From positions 1,178,001-1,242,000 of the forward strand of contig NZ_VTGX01000002.1 in NCBI RefSeq assembly GCF_009729095.1: 64,000 bases of DNA. Reading direction: 5' to 3'. This document shows positions 1 through 15,000 of this stretch, one piece after another. Within the stretch, counting starts at the first letter, position 1; each line of letters starts with the position of its first letter. The DNA comes from Mycolicibacterium sp. CBMA 247. Lineage in GTDB: Bacteria > Actinomycetota > Actinomycetes > Mycobacteriales > Mycobacteriaceae. Both the position numbers and the translations under genes were made by a program. Below the pieces are notes generated by a model. The model saw only the letters and a list, made by a program, of their open reading frames with translations, was not told the DNA's origin and searched no databases.

Positions 1-3000
1 CGCCGGCCACTCCCACCGAGGAGATCTTGACCGGTATCTATGCCCAGATCCTTGGTCTGGAGCGGGTCGGGGTGGAGGACTCGTTCTTCGACCTCGGCGG
101 GGATTCGTTGTCGGCGATGCGGGTGATCGCCGAAGTCAACACCATCCTGGATACCGATCTGGCGGTGCGGACCTTGTTCGATGCGCCAACGGTGGCCGAG
201 TTGGCGCCGCGTATCGGTGCCGGGTCGGGCGGACGTGAGCCGTTGATCCCGCAAGAGCGCCCGGACCGGATCCCGTTGTCGTTCGCCCAGCAGCGGTTGT
301 GGTTCCTGAACCGGTTCGAGGGCGGGGTGGCGACTTACAACATGCCGACCGCGTTCCGGATCACGGGTGCGGTGGACGTCGAGGCGTTGGGTGCGGCGCT
401 CGATGATGTGATCGCTCGCCATGAGTCGTTGCGCACGGTGTTTGTCGACGTTGATGGTGTGCCGTTGCAGAAGGTGTTGCCGGCGCAGGCGGGAATGTGG
501 CGGTGTGAGGGTCCGCCGGTGGTGTCGGTGCCGGAGTCCGGCCAGGAAGGTGATGTGACCGGCGCGCTGGTGGCGTTGGCGGGCTATCGGTTTGATCTGT
601 CGGCCGATATTCCGGTCCGGGCGCGGATCTACGCGGTAGGCCCCGAACAGCATGTCCTGGGGATTGTGGTGCACCACATCGCATTCGACGGTTGGTCGCT
701 GGCTCCGATGGTGCGTGATGTGGGACTGGCCTATACCTGCCGGAGCGCGGGACAGGCTCCCGATTGGGTACCGCTGCCGGTTCAGTACGCCGATTACACG
801 TTGTGGCAGCAGGACCGGCTGGGCGACGAATCCGACCCGACCAGTGTGATCGCCGGGCAGCTGGCCTATTGGCGGCAGGAGTTGGCGGATCTCCCGGAGG
901 TGGTATCGCTGCCGACGGATCGGCCCCGTCCGCCCGTGCCCAGTTATCGCGGTGACGGCGTCGAGTTGCGCATCGACCCGCAGCTGTGGGCGGGGGTCAA
1001 GGCCGTTGCGGCCGAGCATCATGCGACGGCATCGATGGTGTTGCAGGCCGCGTTGGCGGTGACGTTGCACCGCGAAGGTGTCGGCGTGGATGTCGCGCTG
1101 GGCACGCCGATCGCCGGCCGGACTGACAAGGCACTCGATGATCTGGTGGGTTTCTTCGTCAACACCTGGGTGTTGCGGGTCGGGGTGAACTCTGCGCTGC
1201 GGTTCAGCGAGGTGCTGGACCAGGTGCGGCAGAAGGCGCTGGATGCCTACGCCAATCAGGATGTGCCGTTCGAGTTGTTGGTGGAGCAGCTCAATCCGGC
1301 GCGGTCGACGTCGCATCACCCGTTGTTCCAGGTGGCGCTGGTGTTCCAGAACAATGTGTTGCCCAAGGTGTCGCTCGATGGGGTGGACGTCGAGCAGGAG
1401 TCGGTGTTCACCCGCACCGCCAAGTTCGATCTGGATTTCGAGATCAGGGAGGTACCCGGCGAGGACCCGGGCACGTCGATGGCCACCGGGGTGCTGACGT
1501 ACGCCACGGATCTGTTCGACCGGTCCAGCGTCGAGCGATTGGTGAGCCGGTTCGGGCGGGTTGTCGAGGCAGCGGTGGCTGACTCCTCGGCAGTGGTCGG
1601 TGAGGTGAACCTGCTGGATCTCGATGAGCGGGATATGTTGCTGCACAGGTGGTCTGGCATGAATGTCAGTGCACCGGTGGGGTTGGCCGATCAGTTGCTG
1701 GCGGCGGCGGTGGCTGCCGATCCGGATGCGCCGGCGGTCATTGATGGTGCGCGGCAGCTGTCGTATCGCGAACTGGATGAGGCCTCCAACCGGCTGGCGC
1801 GGGTGTTGATCGAGGTAGGGGTGGGTCCTGAGCGCGCGGTGGGTGTGGCAATAGACCGATGCGCCGAGTTGGTGACCGCGTGGTGGGCGGTGCTCAAGGC
1901 CGGTGGGGTGTATGTGCCGGTGGATCGGGCGCATCCGGCCGAGCGGATCGCCACGGTTCTGGACACCGTGGCGACCGCCTGCGTATTGACCTGTGGTGTC
2001 GATGCGGTTGCCGGTGCCGGCATCCGTCCCGTCATCCGTCTCGATGCCGAGGATTTGTCGGAGCGTAGCGCGGATCCCATTACCGATGCGGATCGCCTGG
2101 CGCCCTTGGGTACTGACGACGCCGCGTATGTGATCTTCACCTCGGGGTCCACCGGCACCCCGAAAGGCGTGGCAGTCAGCCACGCCGGACTGCTGGGGGT
2201 GGCCGCCGCGCATCGAGGATTGTTCGGGTTGGGTGCGGATGCCCGGGTGTTGATGGTGGCTGCGCCGACCTTCGATGCTTCGGTGTTCGAGTGGTTATGG
2301 GCGGTGGCGTCGGGGGCGGCGCTGGTAGTGGCGCCGCCGGATTCCTATGCCGGTGACGCACTGACCGAGATACTGCAGTGCCAACGGGTCAGCGCGGCAT
2401 TGATCACCCCGACGGTGCTGGCCACCCTGGACCGGGCCCGGTTGGACGGGCTCGACACGCTGATCACCGGCGGCGAGGCCTGTCCGCCGGAGTTGGTGAC
2501 CGCATGGGCGCCGAGCCGGTCGATGTTCAACGCATACGGCCCCACCGAGGTCAGCATCTGGGCGACGTGGAGTGCTCTGACCGCGGGGCAGCCGGTGCGG
2601 ATCGGAGCGCCAATTGCGGGGACGTGCGCGCTGGTACTCGACGGTCGGCTGAAACCGGCCCCGGTAGGCGTCGTAGGTGAGCTGTACCTGGCCGGGCCGG
2701 TGTTGGCCCGCGGTTATGTGGGCAGGGCCGACTTGACCGCAGATCGATTCGTGGCCAACCCCTTTGGCGGGGCGCCCGGGGCCCGGATGTACCGCACCGG
2801 CGATCTGGTGCGCTGGACGCCGGAAGGCACATTGGAGTATCTGGGCCGTGCCGATGCGCAGGTCAAATTGCGTGGGCAGCGTCTGGAACTGGGCGAGATC
2901 GAGAACACCCTGCTGGCCTGCCCGCAGGTCAGTCGTGCGGCTGCCGCGGTGCATCACAGCGATATCGGCATTGATCATCTGGTCGGCTACATCGCCCTGG

Positions 3001-6000
3001 AGCACACCAACACCGCCGACCATGAGGCCGAAGTCGTCGATCAGTGGCAGCACGTCTACGACGAGCTCTATGACGCAGAGCTCGACGTGCCGGACTTCGG
3101 CAGCGACTTCCGGGGATGGAACAGCAGCTACACCGGTGAGCCGATCCCGCTGGACCAGATGCAGGAGTGGCGTTCGACCGCGGTGGATCGGATCCTGGAA
3201 CTGCAACCACGACACGTGCTGGAGATCGGGGTCGGCTCGGGGCTCGTGCTCTCCCAGGTCGCCCCTGCGTGCTTGGAGTATTGGGGCACCGACTTTTCGG
3301 CGCCGACAGTGGCGAAGCTGCGTACCGCAGTGGCTGGAGAATCCTGGGGCGACAGGGTTCGTCTGCTGGCTCAACCCGCGCACATCACCGAAGGACTGCC
3401 GCACGGCCGGTTCGACACCATCATCGTCAACTCGGTGATCCAGTATTTCCCGAGCGCGGAGTATCTGGCCGAGGTCATCGACAAGGCCATGGAGTTGCTG
3501 GCGCCGCGCGGCCGCCTGTTCCTCGGCGATGTGCGCAACCACAGCCTGCAGGGCGCGTTCCAAACCGGCATCGCGTTGGCGCGCACCGGCGCCGACACCG
3601 ACGAGATCCGGCAACGAGTGCAGCGTGCGGTACTCGGCGAACACGAATTGTTGTTATCACCAGAGTTTTTCACCACCTGGGCAGCTGATCACCCGTCGGT
3701 TGACGGCGTGGACATCCAGGTCAAACGCGGCGAATCGGACAATGAGCTGACGCGCTACCGCTACGACGTCGTCATCCACAAGACCCCAACCCAGGTGTGC
3801 TCGCTGGCCGGAGCACCCACCTGGGCGTGGGCTGACTGCGCGGGCCTGAGCGGGCTGAACACCGAGTTGATATCGCAACGCCCGGCCTTGGTGCGTGTCA
3901 CGGCGATTCCCCGTGCCGGCGTCATCGCCGACGTGAACATCGAGCAGTCCCTGGCCGCCGGACTACCGCTGGCCGAAGTGCTCGCCCACGCCGATTGCAC
4001 TGCCACTCCTGAGGACGCTGTCACGCCCGAGGAGCTGCACCGGCTCGGTGAGTCGGCCGGATACCGGGTCGCGGTCACCTGGGGTGCTCAGCCCGGCACG
4101 CTGGACGCCGCCTTCATCCCCGCGCTCGACGGCGAACACACCCCGGCGCTGACCGACCTCTATCTGGCTCCGATCGATGCCCGCCAGCGCGGTGGCTATG
4201 CCAACGACCCTCACACCAACGCCAAGGTCAGCGCGGTCCGGCAGTGGCTGTCCGAACGCTTGCCCGAGTACATGGTGCCGACTCAGATCGTGGTGCTCGA
4301 GGAACTCCCACTGACCTCTTCGGGCAAGATCGACCGCAGGGCGCTACCGGCGCCGACGTTTGTTGCGACATCCTTCAGGGCGCCGCAGACACCGACCGAG
4401 AAAACCGTTGCCGAGGTGTTCACCGAAGTGCTCGGCCTCGGCCGGGTGGGCCTCGATGATGATTTCTTCGCCCTGGGTGGGGACTCGTTGATCGCCATCC
4501 GGGTGTGCGCACGCCTGCAGTCCGCGCTCGGGCGCGATGTGCCGGTGCGCTATCTCTTCGATGCGCCGACTGTCGGAGACCTCGCCGAGTGCCTGGACCG
4601 GCATCAGGGTGACGCTGCCCGGCCGGCTTTGACGGCGCAGCCACGTCCGACAGTGGTGCCGTTGTCGTATGGGCAGCAGCGGCTGTGGTTCTTGGAGCAG
4701 TTGCATGGGCCGTCACCGATTTACAACATGGCCGTGGCGCTGCGGTTGGACGGGCAACTGGATGCCGACGCGCTCGGTCAGGCGCTGGCCGATGTGGTGT
4801 CCCGCCAGGAAAGCCTGCGCACGCTCTTTGCCGTCGTGGATAGGGCAGCCGCGCAGGTGGTGGTGCCCGTCGAGCAAGCTGATTTCGGTTGGCAGATCGT
4901 TGATGCCCGCGACTGGTCGGCAGATCGGTTGGAGGAGGCGGTCGGGGCGGCCGCGCGACACAATTTCGACCTGACGAGTGAGATTCCGTTGCGGGCGAAG
5001 CTGTTCCGGGTTGCCGAGGCCGAGCATGTGCTGGCGGCGGTGGTGCACCATATTGCTGCCGACGGCTGGTCGATCGCCCCATTGGTGGCGGACCTGGGCA
5101 TGGCCTATGCGAGCCGCAGTGGCGGACAATCCCCAGACTGGGCGCCGTTGCCAGTGCAGTATGCCGATTACACGTTATGGCAACAGAATTGGCTGGGATC
5201 GGTGTCCGATCCCGACAGTGTGATCTCCGGACAGCTGGCCTATTGGGAGCAGGCGTTGGCGGGGTTGTCTGAGCGGTTGGAGTTGCCGACGGATCGGCCT
5301 TATCCGGCGGTGGCTGATTATCGCGGGGCGAGTGTGTCGGTGGATTGGCCGGCGGAGTTGCAGCAGCAGGTGGCGCGGGTGGCTCGTGAGCACAATGCGA
5401 CCAGTTTCATGGTGGTGCAGGCTGGGTTGGCGCTGCTGCTGTCTGGGTTGAGTGCCGGCAGCGATGTGGCGGTGGGTATCGCGACCGCCGGGCGTGGCGA
5501 TCCGGCGCTCGATGAGCTGGTGGGCTTCTTCGTTAACACCCTGGTGTTGCGGGTGGACCTGAGCGGCGATCCCACCGTGGCTGAGCTGTTGGAGCAGGTG
5601 CGCGCGCGCAGCCTGGCGGCCTTCGAGCATCAGGATGTGCCGTTCGAAGTGTTGGTGGAGCGGCTCAACCCGACTCGGTCATTGACCCATCACCCGCTTG
5701 TCCAGGTCATGTTGACCTGGCAGAACCTGCCCTGGAACAGTAGCGGTCCGGCCGCTGGACTGGCGCTGGGCAATGTTGCGGCCAGCCCGATGGAAGCCGA
5801 AACCCACACGGCCAAGACAGATTTGGTGTTCTCCCTGGCAGAACACGTCAACGACATCGGTGAGCCGGCAGGGATCGGCGGCCTGGTGGAGTTCCGTACG
5901 GATGTGTTTGATGCGGCCAGCATTCACACGTTGATCGAGCGGTTGCAGCGGGTGTTGACGGCGATTACGGCCGACGCTACTCAGCGGTTGTCGGCGGTGG

Positions 6001-9000
6001 ATGTGCTCGATGTCGCCGAGCGGGTGCGGCTGAATGCGCTGGGGCACCGGACGGTACTGACGCAGCCGGTGGTCGAGGAGTCGATCCTGGCGCTGTTCGC
6101 CCGGCAGGTGGCTGCCACCCCGGACGCGGTGGCGGTCAGTTCGGCCGACTGCTCGATGACGTATCGGACACTCGATGAGGAATCGAATCGGTTGGCACAC
6201 TTGCTCGTTGCCGAAGGTGCGGGAGCGGGCGAGTGTGTGGCCTTGTTGTTGAACCGATCGGCGCAGGCGATCGTCGCGATTCTGGGGATATTGAAGTCGG
6301 GGGCGGCCTACCTGCCGATCGATCCGACGGTGCCTGATGCGCGTATCGAGTTCATGCTGGCCGATGCCCGACCGGTCGCGGCGGTCACCACCGAGGGATT
6401 GGCCGAGCGGCTTCGCGCCTGCATTGTGCCGGCGGTGGATGTGGCAGATCCGCGGATCCGGGCCCAGTCCGCCGGCCCATTGCCGCTACCGATGGCTGAC
6501 GACATCGCCCACATCATCTACACCTCGGGTACCACGGGGATGCCCAAGGGGGTGGCGGTCACTCACCAGAATGTGACGCGGCTTTTCGATGGCCTGGACG
6601 TGGGTGTGGCGATGGGCCCTGAGCAGGTGTGGGCTCAATGCGCGTCGTTGGCATTCGATTACTCGGTGTGGGAGATCTGGGGCGCCCTGCTCCATGGTGG
6701 CCGCCTGGTGGTGGTCCCTGAGGAGGTGACGCGTTCGGCGGAGGAACTGCACGCGCTGCTGGTCGAGCAGCGGGTGAGTGTCTTGAGCCAAACCCCTTCT
6801 GCAGTAGGAATGTTGCGGTCGGAGGGGCTCGAGTCGGTGGCGGCATTGATGGTGGCTGCCGAGCCATGCCCGCCGGAGGTGGTGGATCGCTGGGCGCCGG
6901 GCCGGGTGATGATCAATGGTTACGGTCCGACCGAGACGACGGTGTATGCCACCATCAGTGCCCCGTTGCAGGCCGGTAGTGGTGTCGTCCCGATCGGTTA
7001 CCCGGTGCCGGGCGCGGCGTTGTTCGTGCTTGATCGGTGGCTGCGGGAAGTGCCTGCCGGTGTGGTGGGCGAGTTGTACGTGGCCGGCCGCGGGGTGGGG
7101 CTCGGCTACGTGCGCCGGCCGGGGCTGACTGCGGCGCGGTTCGTTCCCTGCCCGTTCGGGGATGCCGGGGCACCCGGACAACGCATGTATCGCACCGGGG
7201 ATCTGGTGTCGTGGGCCGCCGATGGGCAGTTGCGGTATGCCGGGCGCGCTGATGAGCAGGTCAAAATTCGCGGCTACCGCATCGAACTCGGGGAAATCCA
7301 AACGGTTCTGGCCGATCTGGATGGTGTGCGGCAAGCGGTCGTGATCGCGCGGGAGGACCGGGCCGGCGACAAGCGGCTCGTCGGCTACATCACCGGCACC
7401 GCGAACCCGGTGTGGGCACGCACCGCGCTGGCCCAGCGGTTGCCTGCCTACATGGTGCCGGCGGCAGTGGTGGTGCTCGACTCGGTGCCGTTGACAGTCA
7501 ACGGAAAACTCGACCAGCGCGCTCTGCCCGCACCTGAATACACCGGTGACGGGTATCGCGCCCCGACCACTGCGATCGAAGAGGTCCTGGCCGGGGTCTA
7601 CGCCCAGGTCCTCGGTCTGGACCGGGTCGGAATCGACGATTCGTTCTTCGACCTGGGTGGTGATTCGTTGTCGGCGATGCGGGTCGTCGCGGAGATCAAC
7701 ACCACCCTCGACGCCGACCTCGCGGTTCGTACGTTGTTCGACGCACCCACCGTCGCGCAGTTGGCCCCCCGCATCGATGCGGGTTCGGGTGGACGTGAGC
7801 CGTTGACTCCACAGGACCGTCCGGCAGTCATTCCACTGTCCTATGCCCAACAGCGGCTGTGGTTCTTGGAGCAGTTGCAGGGTCCGTCGCCGATTTACAA
7901 CATGGCCGTGGCGCTGCGTTTGGACGGGCAGCTGGACGCCGATGCCCTAGGTCGATCGCTGGCCGATGTGGTGGGCCGCCATGAGAGCTTGCGCACCGTG
8001 TTCCGGGCAGTCGAGGGGGTTCCTCAGCAGGTCATCGTGCCGGCCGGGCAAGCAGCTTCGGGTTGGCAGATTGTTGATGCCAGGCATTGGCCGACAGCTC
8101 AATTGGAGGAGGCCGCCGGAGCGGCGGCACGTCACAGCTTTGACTTGGCTACCGAGATTCCGTTGCGGGCAACGCTGTTCCGGATTTCCGAGGACGAGCA
8201 TGTGCTGGTGACGGTGGTGCACCATATCGCCGCCGACGGCTGGTCGATCACCCCGTTCGTGGCTGATCTGGCAGCGGCCTATGCCAGTCGGTGTGCGGGC
8301 CGGGAGCCGGACTGGGCGCCGCTACCGGTGCAGTATGTGGACTACACGTTATGGCAACAGAATTGGCTGGGATCAGAATCTGATCCGGACAGTGTGATCG
8401 CTGCTCAGGTGGCGTACTGGCAGGAAGCGCTGGCCGGGTTGCCCGAGCGCCTGCAGCTGCCCACGGACCGGCCTTATCCGCCGGTGGCCGACTACCGCGG
8501 CGCCAGTGTGGCGGTGGATTGGCCGGCCGAGTTGCAGCAGCAGGTTGCGCGGATCGCTCGTAAGCACAACGTGACCAGCTTCATGGTGGTGCAGACCGCG
8601 TTGGCGGTGCTGTTGTCGCAGCTGAGCGCCAGCAGCGATGTGCCGGTGGGGATCGCCACGGCCGGACGCAGCGATCCGGCACTCGATGAGTTGGTGGGTT
8701 TCTTCGTCAACACGTTGGTGCTGCGGGTTGATCTGAACGGCGATCCCACCGTTGCCGAGCTGCTGACCCAGGTGCGTCAGCGCGGTCTGGCCGCCCTTGA
8801 ACACCAGGACGTCCCGTTCGAGGTCTTGGTCGAGCGGCTCAACCCGACCCGCAGCCTGACCCACCACCCGCTCGTACAGGTGATGTTGTCTTGGCAGAAC
8901 TTCGGTGGCGACCCGGCCTCCGGGGCGACGCTGGGTGATGCCGCGGTAACGCTGCTGCCGGCAGAGACCCGTACCGCCCGCATGGATCTGGTGTTCTCGT

Positions 9001-12000
9001 TGGCGGAGCGCTTCAACGAATCTGGTGGCGCCGCCGGCATCGCCGGGCTGGTGGAGTTCCGCACCGACGTGTTCGACGCGGCCGGCATTGAGGTGCTGAT
9101 CGAGCGGTTGCGGCGGGTGTTGACGGCGATGACGGAGGATCCGGCGCGGGCGCTGTCGTCGATGGACCTACTTGACGCTGCCGAGGGTGCGCGCCTTGAC
9201 GGGTTCGGTCATCGTGAGGTGTTGGCCGGCTCGGTGACCGAGGCCTCGATTCCGGAGTTGTTCGCCGAACAGGTGACACGATCCCCGGGATCGGTGGCGG
9301 TCAGGTTCGAGGGTCGGTCGTGGACGTATCGGGATATGGATGAAGCGTCGAATCGGTTGGCGCACTATCTGATCGAGGTTGGGGCGGGTCCTGGTAAGTG
9401 TGTGGTGCTGCTGCTGGAGCGTTCGGCGCAGGCGATCGTGTCGATTCTGGCGGTGCTCAAGTCGGGGGCGGCCTACCTGCCGATCGATCCGGCTCACCCG
9501 GATGCCCGAGTCGAGTTCATGCTGGCTGATGCGGCGCCGGTGGCGGTGCTCACCATGGGGGATCTGGCCGGGCGGTTGGACCGGTGCGGTGTGCCGGTGG
9601 TCGAGGTCGATGACCCGCGCATCGAGGCCCAGCCGGCGACCGCATTGGTGGCGGGACCCGTGGCTGACGACCTCGCCCACATCATCTACACCTCGGGAAC
9701 GACCGGCGTTCCCAAAGGTGTGGCGGTGACTCATGGCAACGTGACGCGGCTGTTCGACGGCCTTGATGTGGGCGTGGCGATGGGTCCGGGTCAGGTGTGG
9801 GCGGCGTGTTCGTCGTTGGCTTTTGACTATTCGGTGTGGGAGATCTGGGGCGCACTGTTGCATGGTGGCCGCCTGGTGGTGGTGCCCGAGCAGACCACTC
9901 GGTCTGCCCAGCAACTGCAGGCCCTGCTCGTCGATGAACATGTCACGGTCTTGAGCCAAACCCCGTCGGCGGTGGGCATGTTGTCCGAACAAGGTTTGGA
10001 GTCGGCCGCGCTGATGGTGGCCGCCGAGCCGTGCCCGGCGCAGGTGGTGGATCGCTGGGCTCCTGGCCGGGTGATGATCAATGGTTACGGTCCGACCGAG
10101 ACGACGGTGTATGCCACCGTCAGTGCCCCGTTGCAGGTCGGTTGTGGTGTGGTGCCGATTGGTTTGCCGGTGCCGGGTGCGGCGTTGTTCGTCTTGGATC
10201 GGTGGCTGCGGCCGGTGCCCCAAGGTGTGTTGGGTGAGTTGTATGTGGCCGGGCGCGGAGTCGGCGTGGGGTATGTGCGTCGGGCCGGGCTGACCGCATC
10301 CCGCTTTGTGGCCTGCCCCTTCGGTGGGCACGGTGCCCGCATGTATCGCACCGGGGATCTGGTGTCGTGGGGCCCGGACGGGCAGTTGCGGTATGGCGGT
10401 CGCGCTGACGAGCAGGTCAAGATCCGCGGCTACCGCATCGAACTCGGCGAAATCACGTCGGCCCTGGCCGGTCTGGACGGCATCAACCAGGCCGTCGTGA
10501 TCACTCGTGAGGATCGCCCGGGTGACAAGCGCCTGGTCGGCTATGTCACCGAAACCGTCTCTCGCGCAGCTGTTCCAGCTGAGATTCGCAACCTGCTCTC
10601 GCAGCGGCTGCCGGCGTACATGGTGCCCGCCGCAGTGGTCGTGCTCGAGGCACTGCCGATGACGGTCAACGGAAAACTCGACAAACGTTCCCTGCCGGCA
10701 CCGGAATACACCGATATCGACAACTACCGGGCTCCCAACACCGCACTCGAAGAAGTCCTGGCCGGCATCTATGCCCACGTGCTCGGACTGGAACAGGTCG
10801 GGGTGGACGATTCGTTCTTCGACCTCGGCGGGGATTCGTTGTCGGCGATGCGGTTGATCGCCGCTGTCAACACTTCCCTGGATACCGACCTGGCGGTGCG
10901 GACCTTGTTCGACGCACCCACTGTCGCTCAACTGGCGCCCCGGGTTGATGCCGGCTCGGGTGGACGGGACCCATTGACCCCACAACAGCGGCCAACGGTC
11001 ATCCCACTGTCGTATGCCCAACAACGACTGTGGTTCCTTCACCGGTTCGAGGACGGGGCAGCCACCTACAACATGCCAATCGCCTTCCGGATCAACGGTG
11101 CGTTGGATGTGCAGGCGTTGGGAGCAGCACTCGACGACGTGATCGCTCGCCATGAGTCATTGCGCACGGTGTTCGTCGATGTTGATGGTGTGCCGTCGCA
11201 GCAGGTGTTGCCCCCGCAGGCCGGGATGTGGCGTCGCGGCGGACCGGTGGTGGTGTCGCGGTCGGAGACCGATGTGGCCGGCGAGTTGATGGCGCTGGCG
11301 GGATATCGGTTCGATCTGTCGGCCGAGCTCCCGATCCGGGCGCAGGTCTATGCGGTAGGTCCCGACCGGCACGTACTCGGGATCATCTTGCACCACATCG
11401 CATTCGACGGGTGGTCGATGGCACCCATGGTGCGCGACGTAGCCCAGGCGTATCTGGCACGCCGGAAAGATCAGGACCCGGATTGGACGCCGCTGCCGGT
11501 GCAGTACGCCGATTACGCGCTGTGGCAGCGCGAGTATCTCGGCGATCTGGCTGACGACGACAGTCGTATCGCCGGGCAGTTGGCTTATTGGCGCCACGAG
11601 CTGGCCGACTTGCCGGAGATCGTGTCGCTGCCGACGGATCGGCCCCGCCCGCCGGCACCCAGCTACCGCGGTGACGGGGTGGAGCTACGCATCGACCCGT
11701 CGACGTGGGCTGGGCTCAAGGCGGTGGCGGCCGAGCATCATGCGACGCCATCGATGGTGTTGCAGGCCGTGGCCGCGGTGGTGCTGCAGCGGGCCGGGGT
11801 CGGTGAGGATGTGTCGCTGGGCACGGCAATTGCCGGTCGGATGGATGCCGCGCTCAATGATCTGGTGGGCTTCTTCGTCAATACCTGGGTGCTGCGGGTC
11901 GGCGTGAATCCACAACAGCGGTTCAGCGAGGTGCTGGACCAGGTGCGGCAGAAGGCGCTGGACGCGTACGCCAATCAGGATGTGCCGTTCGAGTTGTTGG

Positions 12001-15000
12001 TGGAGCAGCTCAATCCGGCGCGGTCGACGTCGCATCACCCGTTGTTCCAGGTGGCGATGGTGTTCCAGAACAATGTGCTCCCCGAGGTGTCGCTGGATGG
12101 AGCCGACATCGAGCCGGTATCGGTGCTCACCCGTACGGCCAAGTTCGATCTGGATTTCGATATCAGGGAGGTACCCGGCGACGGTGCGCCGATGGCCACC
12201 GGGGTGCTGACCTACGCCACGGATTTGTTCGAGCGGTCCAGCATTGAGCGGTTGGTGGGATGGTTCGACCGGGTGGTCAAGGCGGTGGCGGCCGACTCAT
12301 CGCTGGTGGTGGGCGAGGTTGGTCTGCTGGATATCGATGAGCGGGATATGTTGCTGCACAGGTGGTCTGGCATGGATGCCAGTGCACCGGTGGGTGTGGC
12401 CGATCAGTTGCTGGCGGCGGCGGTGGCTGCTGATCCGGATGCGCCGGCGGTAGTTGATGGTGTGCGGCACTTGTCGTATCGCGAACTGGATGAGGCCTCC
12501 AACCGGCTGGCGCGGATGTTGATCGAGGCGGGGGTGGGTCCTGAGCGCGCGGTGGGTGTGGCGATGGGCCGGTCTGTCGAGTTGGTGGTGGCGTGGTGGG
12601 CGGTGCTCAAGGCCGGTGGGGTGTATGTGCCGGTGGATCGGGCGCATCCGGCTGAGCGGATCGCCACGGTTCTGGCCACTGTCGAGGCCGTCTGCGTGCT
12701 GACCTTGGGCACTGACGCCGTGGCCGGCGCGGGGACACGTCTCGTGCTGCGCGTCGACGCGTTAGACGTATCGGGCTGGTCCGCGGACCCGGTTACCCAG
12801 GCGGATCGATTGGCGCCGTTGGGAACTGACGACGCCGCGTATGTGATCTTCACGTCGGGGTCCACCGGCACCCCGAAAGGCGTGGCAGTCAGCCACGCCG
12901 GTCTGTTGGGAGTGGCTGCCGCACAACGTGACCTGTTCGGACCGAGTGTCCGGTCTCGGGTGCTCATGGTCGCCGCGCCCACCTTTGACGCATCTGTCTT
13001 CGAGATGATCTGGGCGGTCGGTTCTGCAGCAGCTTCGGTGATCGCACCGCCAGATTCCTACGCCGGGGAGGCACTGACCGCTCTGGTGCACGACGAACGG
13101 GTCGACGCCGGGGTGATCACCCCAACGGTTCTGGCGACACTGGACCGGACCCGGCTGGTCGGGCAGCTCGAAACGTTGCTCACCGCTGGAGAGGCCTGTC
13201 CGCCGGAGTTGGTGGCCGAGTGGGCGCCAGCCCGGGCGATGTTCAACGCATATGGCCCCACCGAGGCCACGATCTGGTCGACCTGCACAGCGCCGTTGTC
13301 GGCAGGTCAGCGCGTAAGTATCGGTGCGCCGATTCCAGGGGTGTGTGCGCTGGTGCTCGATACGCGGCTGAAGCCAGTGCCGGTGGGGGTGGTGGGTGAG
13401 CTGTATCTGGCCGGGCCGGCTCTGGCGCGGGGTTATGTGGGCAGGCCGGAGCTGACAGCAGACAGGTTCGTGGCCAACCCCTTTGGCGGGGCACCCGGGG
13501 CCCGGATGTATCGCACCGGTGATCTGGTGCGCTGGACCCCGGAAGGCACGCTGCAGTATCTCGGTCGAGCCGATGCACAGGTCAAATTGCGTGGCCAGCG
13601 TCTGGAACTGGGCGAGATCGAGAACACCCTGCTGGCCTGCCCGCAGGTCAATCGGGCTGCCGCGGCGGTGTATCAACGCGACACTGCCGACCATCTGGTC
13701 GCCTATGTGGCCTTGGAGCAGATCAGCACCGCCGATCACGATGCCGAAGTCGTCGATCAGTGGCAGCAGATGTACGACGAGCTGTACGACGCAGAGGCCG
13801 AGACACCAGAGTTCGGCAGCGACTTCCGGGGATGGAACAGCAGTTACACCGGTGAGCCGATCTCGCTGGATCAGATGCAGGAGTGGCGATCGGCCACAGT
13901 GGATCGAATTCTGGCGCTGCAGCCCCAGCGGGTGCTGGAGATCGGTGCCGGATCGGGGCTCATCCTCTCCCAGGTCGCTCCGCAGTGTGAACATTATGTG
14001 GGCACTGACATGTCGGCCGTGGCCATGGACACCCTGGCGCGCTCCCTGGAGCGGCTACAGATCCCGTGGCGTGATCGGGTTCGGCTGCTGGCCCAGCCCG
14101 CACACATCACGGCCGGGCTCCCGCAGGACTACTTCGACACCGTCATTCTCAACTCGGTGATCCAGTACTTCCCCAATGCCGGGTATTTGGCTGAGGTCAT
14201 CGACAAGGCCATCGGGCTGTTGGCGCCCGGTGGGCGATTGTTCCTCGGCGATGTACGCAACCACGCCCTGCAGGGCGCGTTCCAAACCGGCGTCGCCCTG
14301 GTGCACAACACGATCGACGAAACCGACGATATTCGCCAACGGGTTCAGCGTGCAGTGCTCGGTGATCCCGAATTACTCCTGGCGCCAGAGTTTTTCACTA
14401 CCTGGGTAGCCGATCATCCCTCGGTTGGCGGCTTGGACGTCCAGGTCAAACGCGGCGGATTCGACAACGAGCTGACCCGCTACCGCTACGACGTCATCAT
14501 CCACAAGGCCCCCGCGCGAGTTCTCTCCCTGGCCGACGCCCCCACCTGGGACTGGACCGACTGTGTGGGACTCAGCGGGCTGCGCACCGAGCTGACATCA
14601 CAACGTCCGGCCCGGGTACGTGTCACGGCGATTCCCCGTACCGGCGTCATCGCCGATGTCAACGTCGAACAGGCCTTGGCCACCGGCCAGCCCTCGGCAG
14701 ATATCACCGCAGTCGATGATGCGGCCACACCCGAGCAGTTGTATCGGCTCGGCGAGGCGGCCGGATACCGGGTTGCCGTCACGTGGGGCAACCAACCCGG
14801 CACCGTCGATGCCATCTTCATCGCGTCCACCGATGAGAGTGATGGCTCGGTGCTGACCGATCTGTATCTGCCCCGGCCCGGGAATCAGCAGCGTAGTTCC
14901 TACGCCAACGATCCCGATGCCAACAGCAAGGTCAGCATGGTGCGGCAGTGGCTGGCGGAACGACTGCCCGAGTACATGGTTCCGACCCAGATCATGGTGC

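Noticed and set aside
2295..3644. Long antisense frame of 449 codons in the first NRPS gene
   Set aside because: It mirrors the high-GC codon pattern of the NRPS, has no recognisable domain and lies wholly within it. The same applies to the long minus-strand frames at 6486-7850, 9168-11153 and 28322-30046.
1201..12056. Mobile-element repeats
   Set aside because: The repeated DNA encodes corresponding parts of C and A domains, so it reflects module duplication and conversion.
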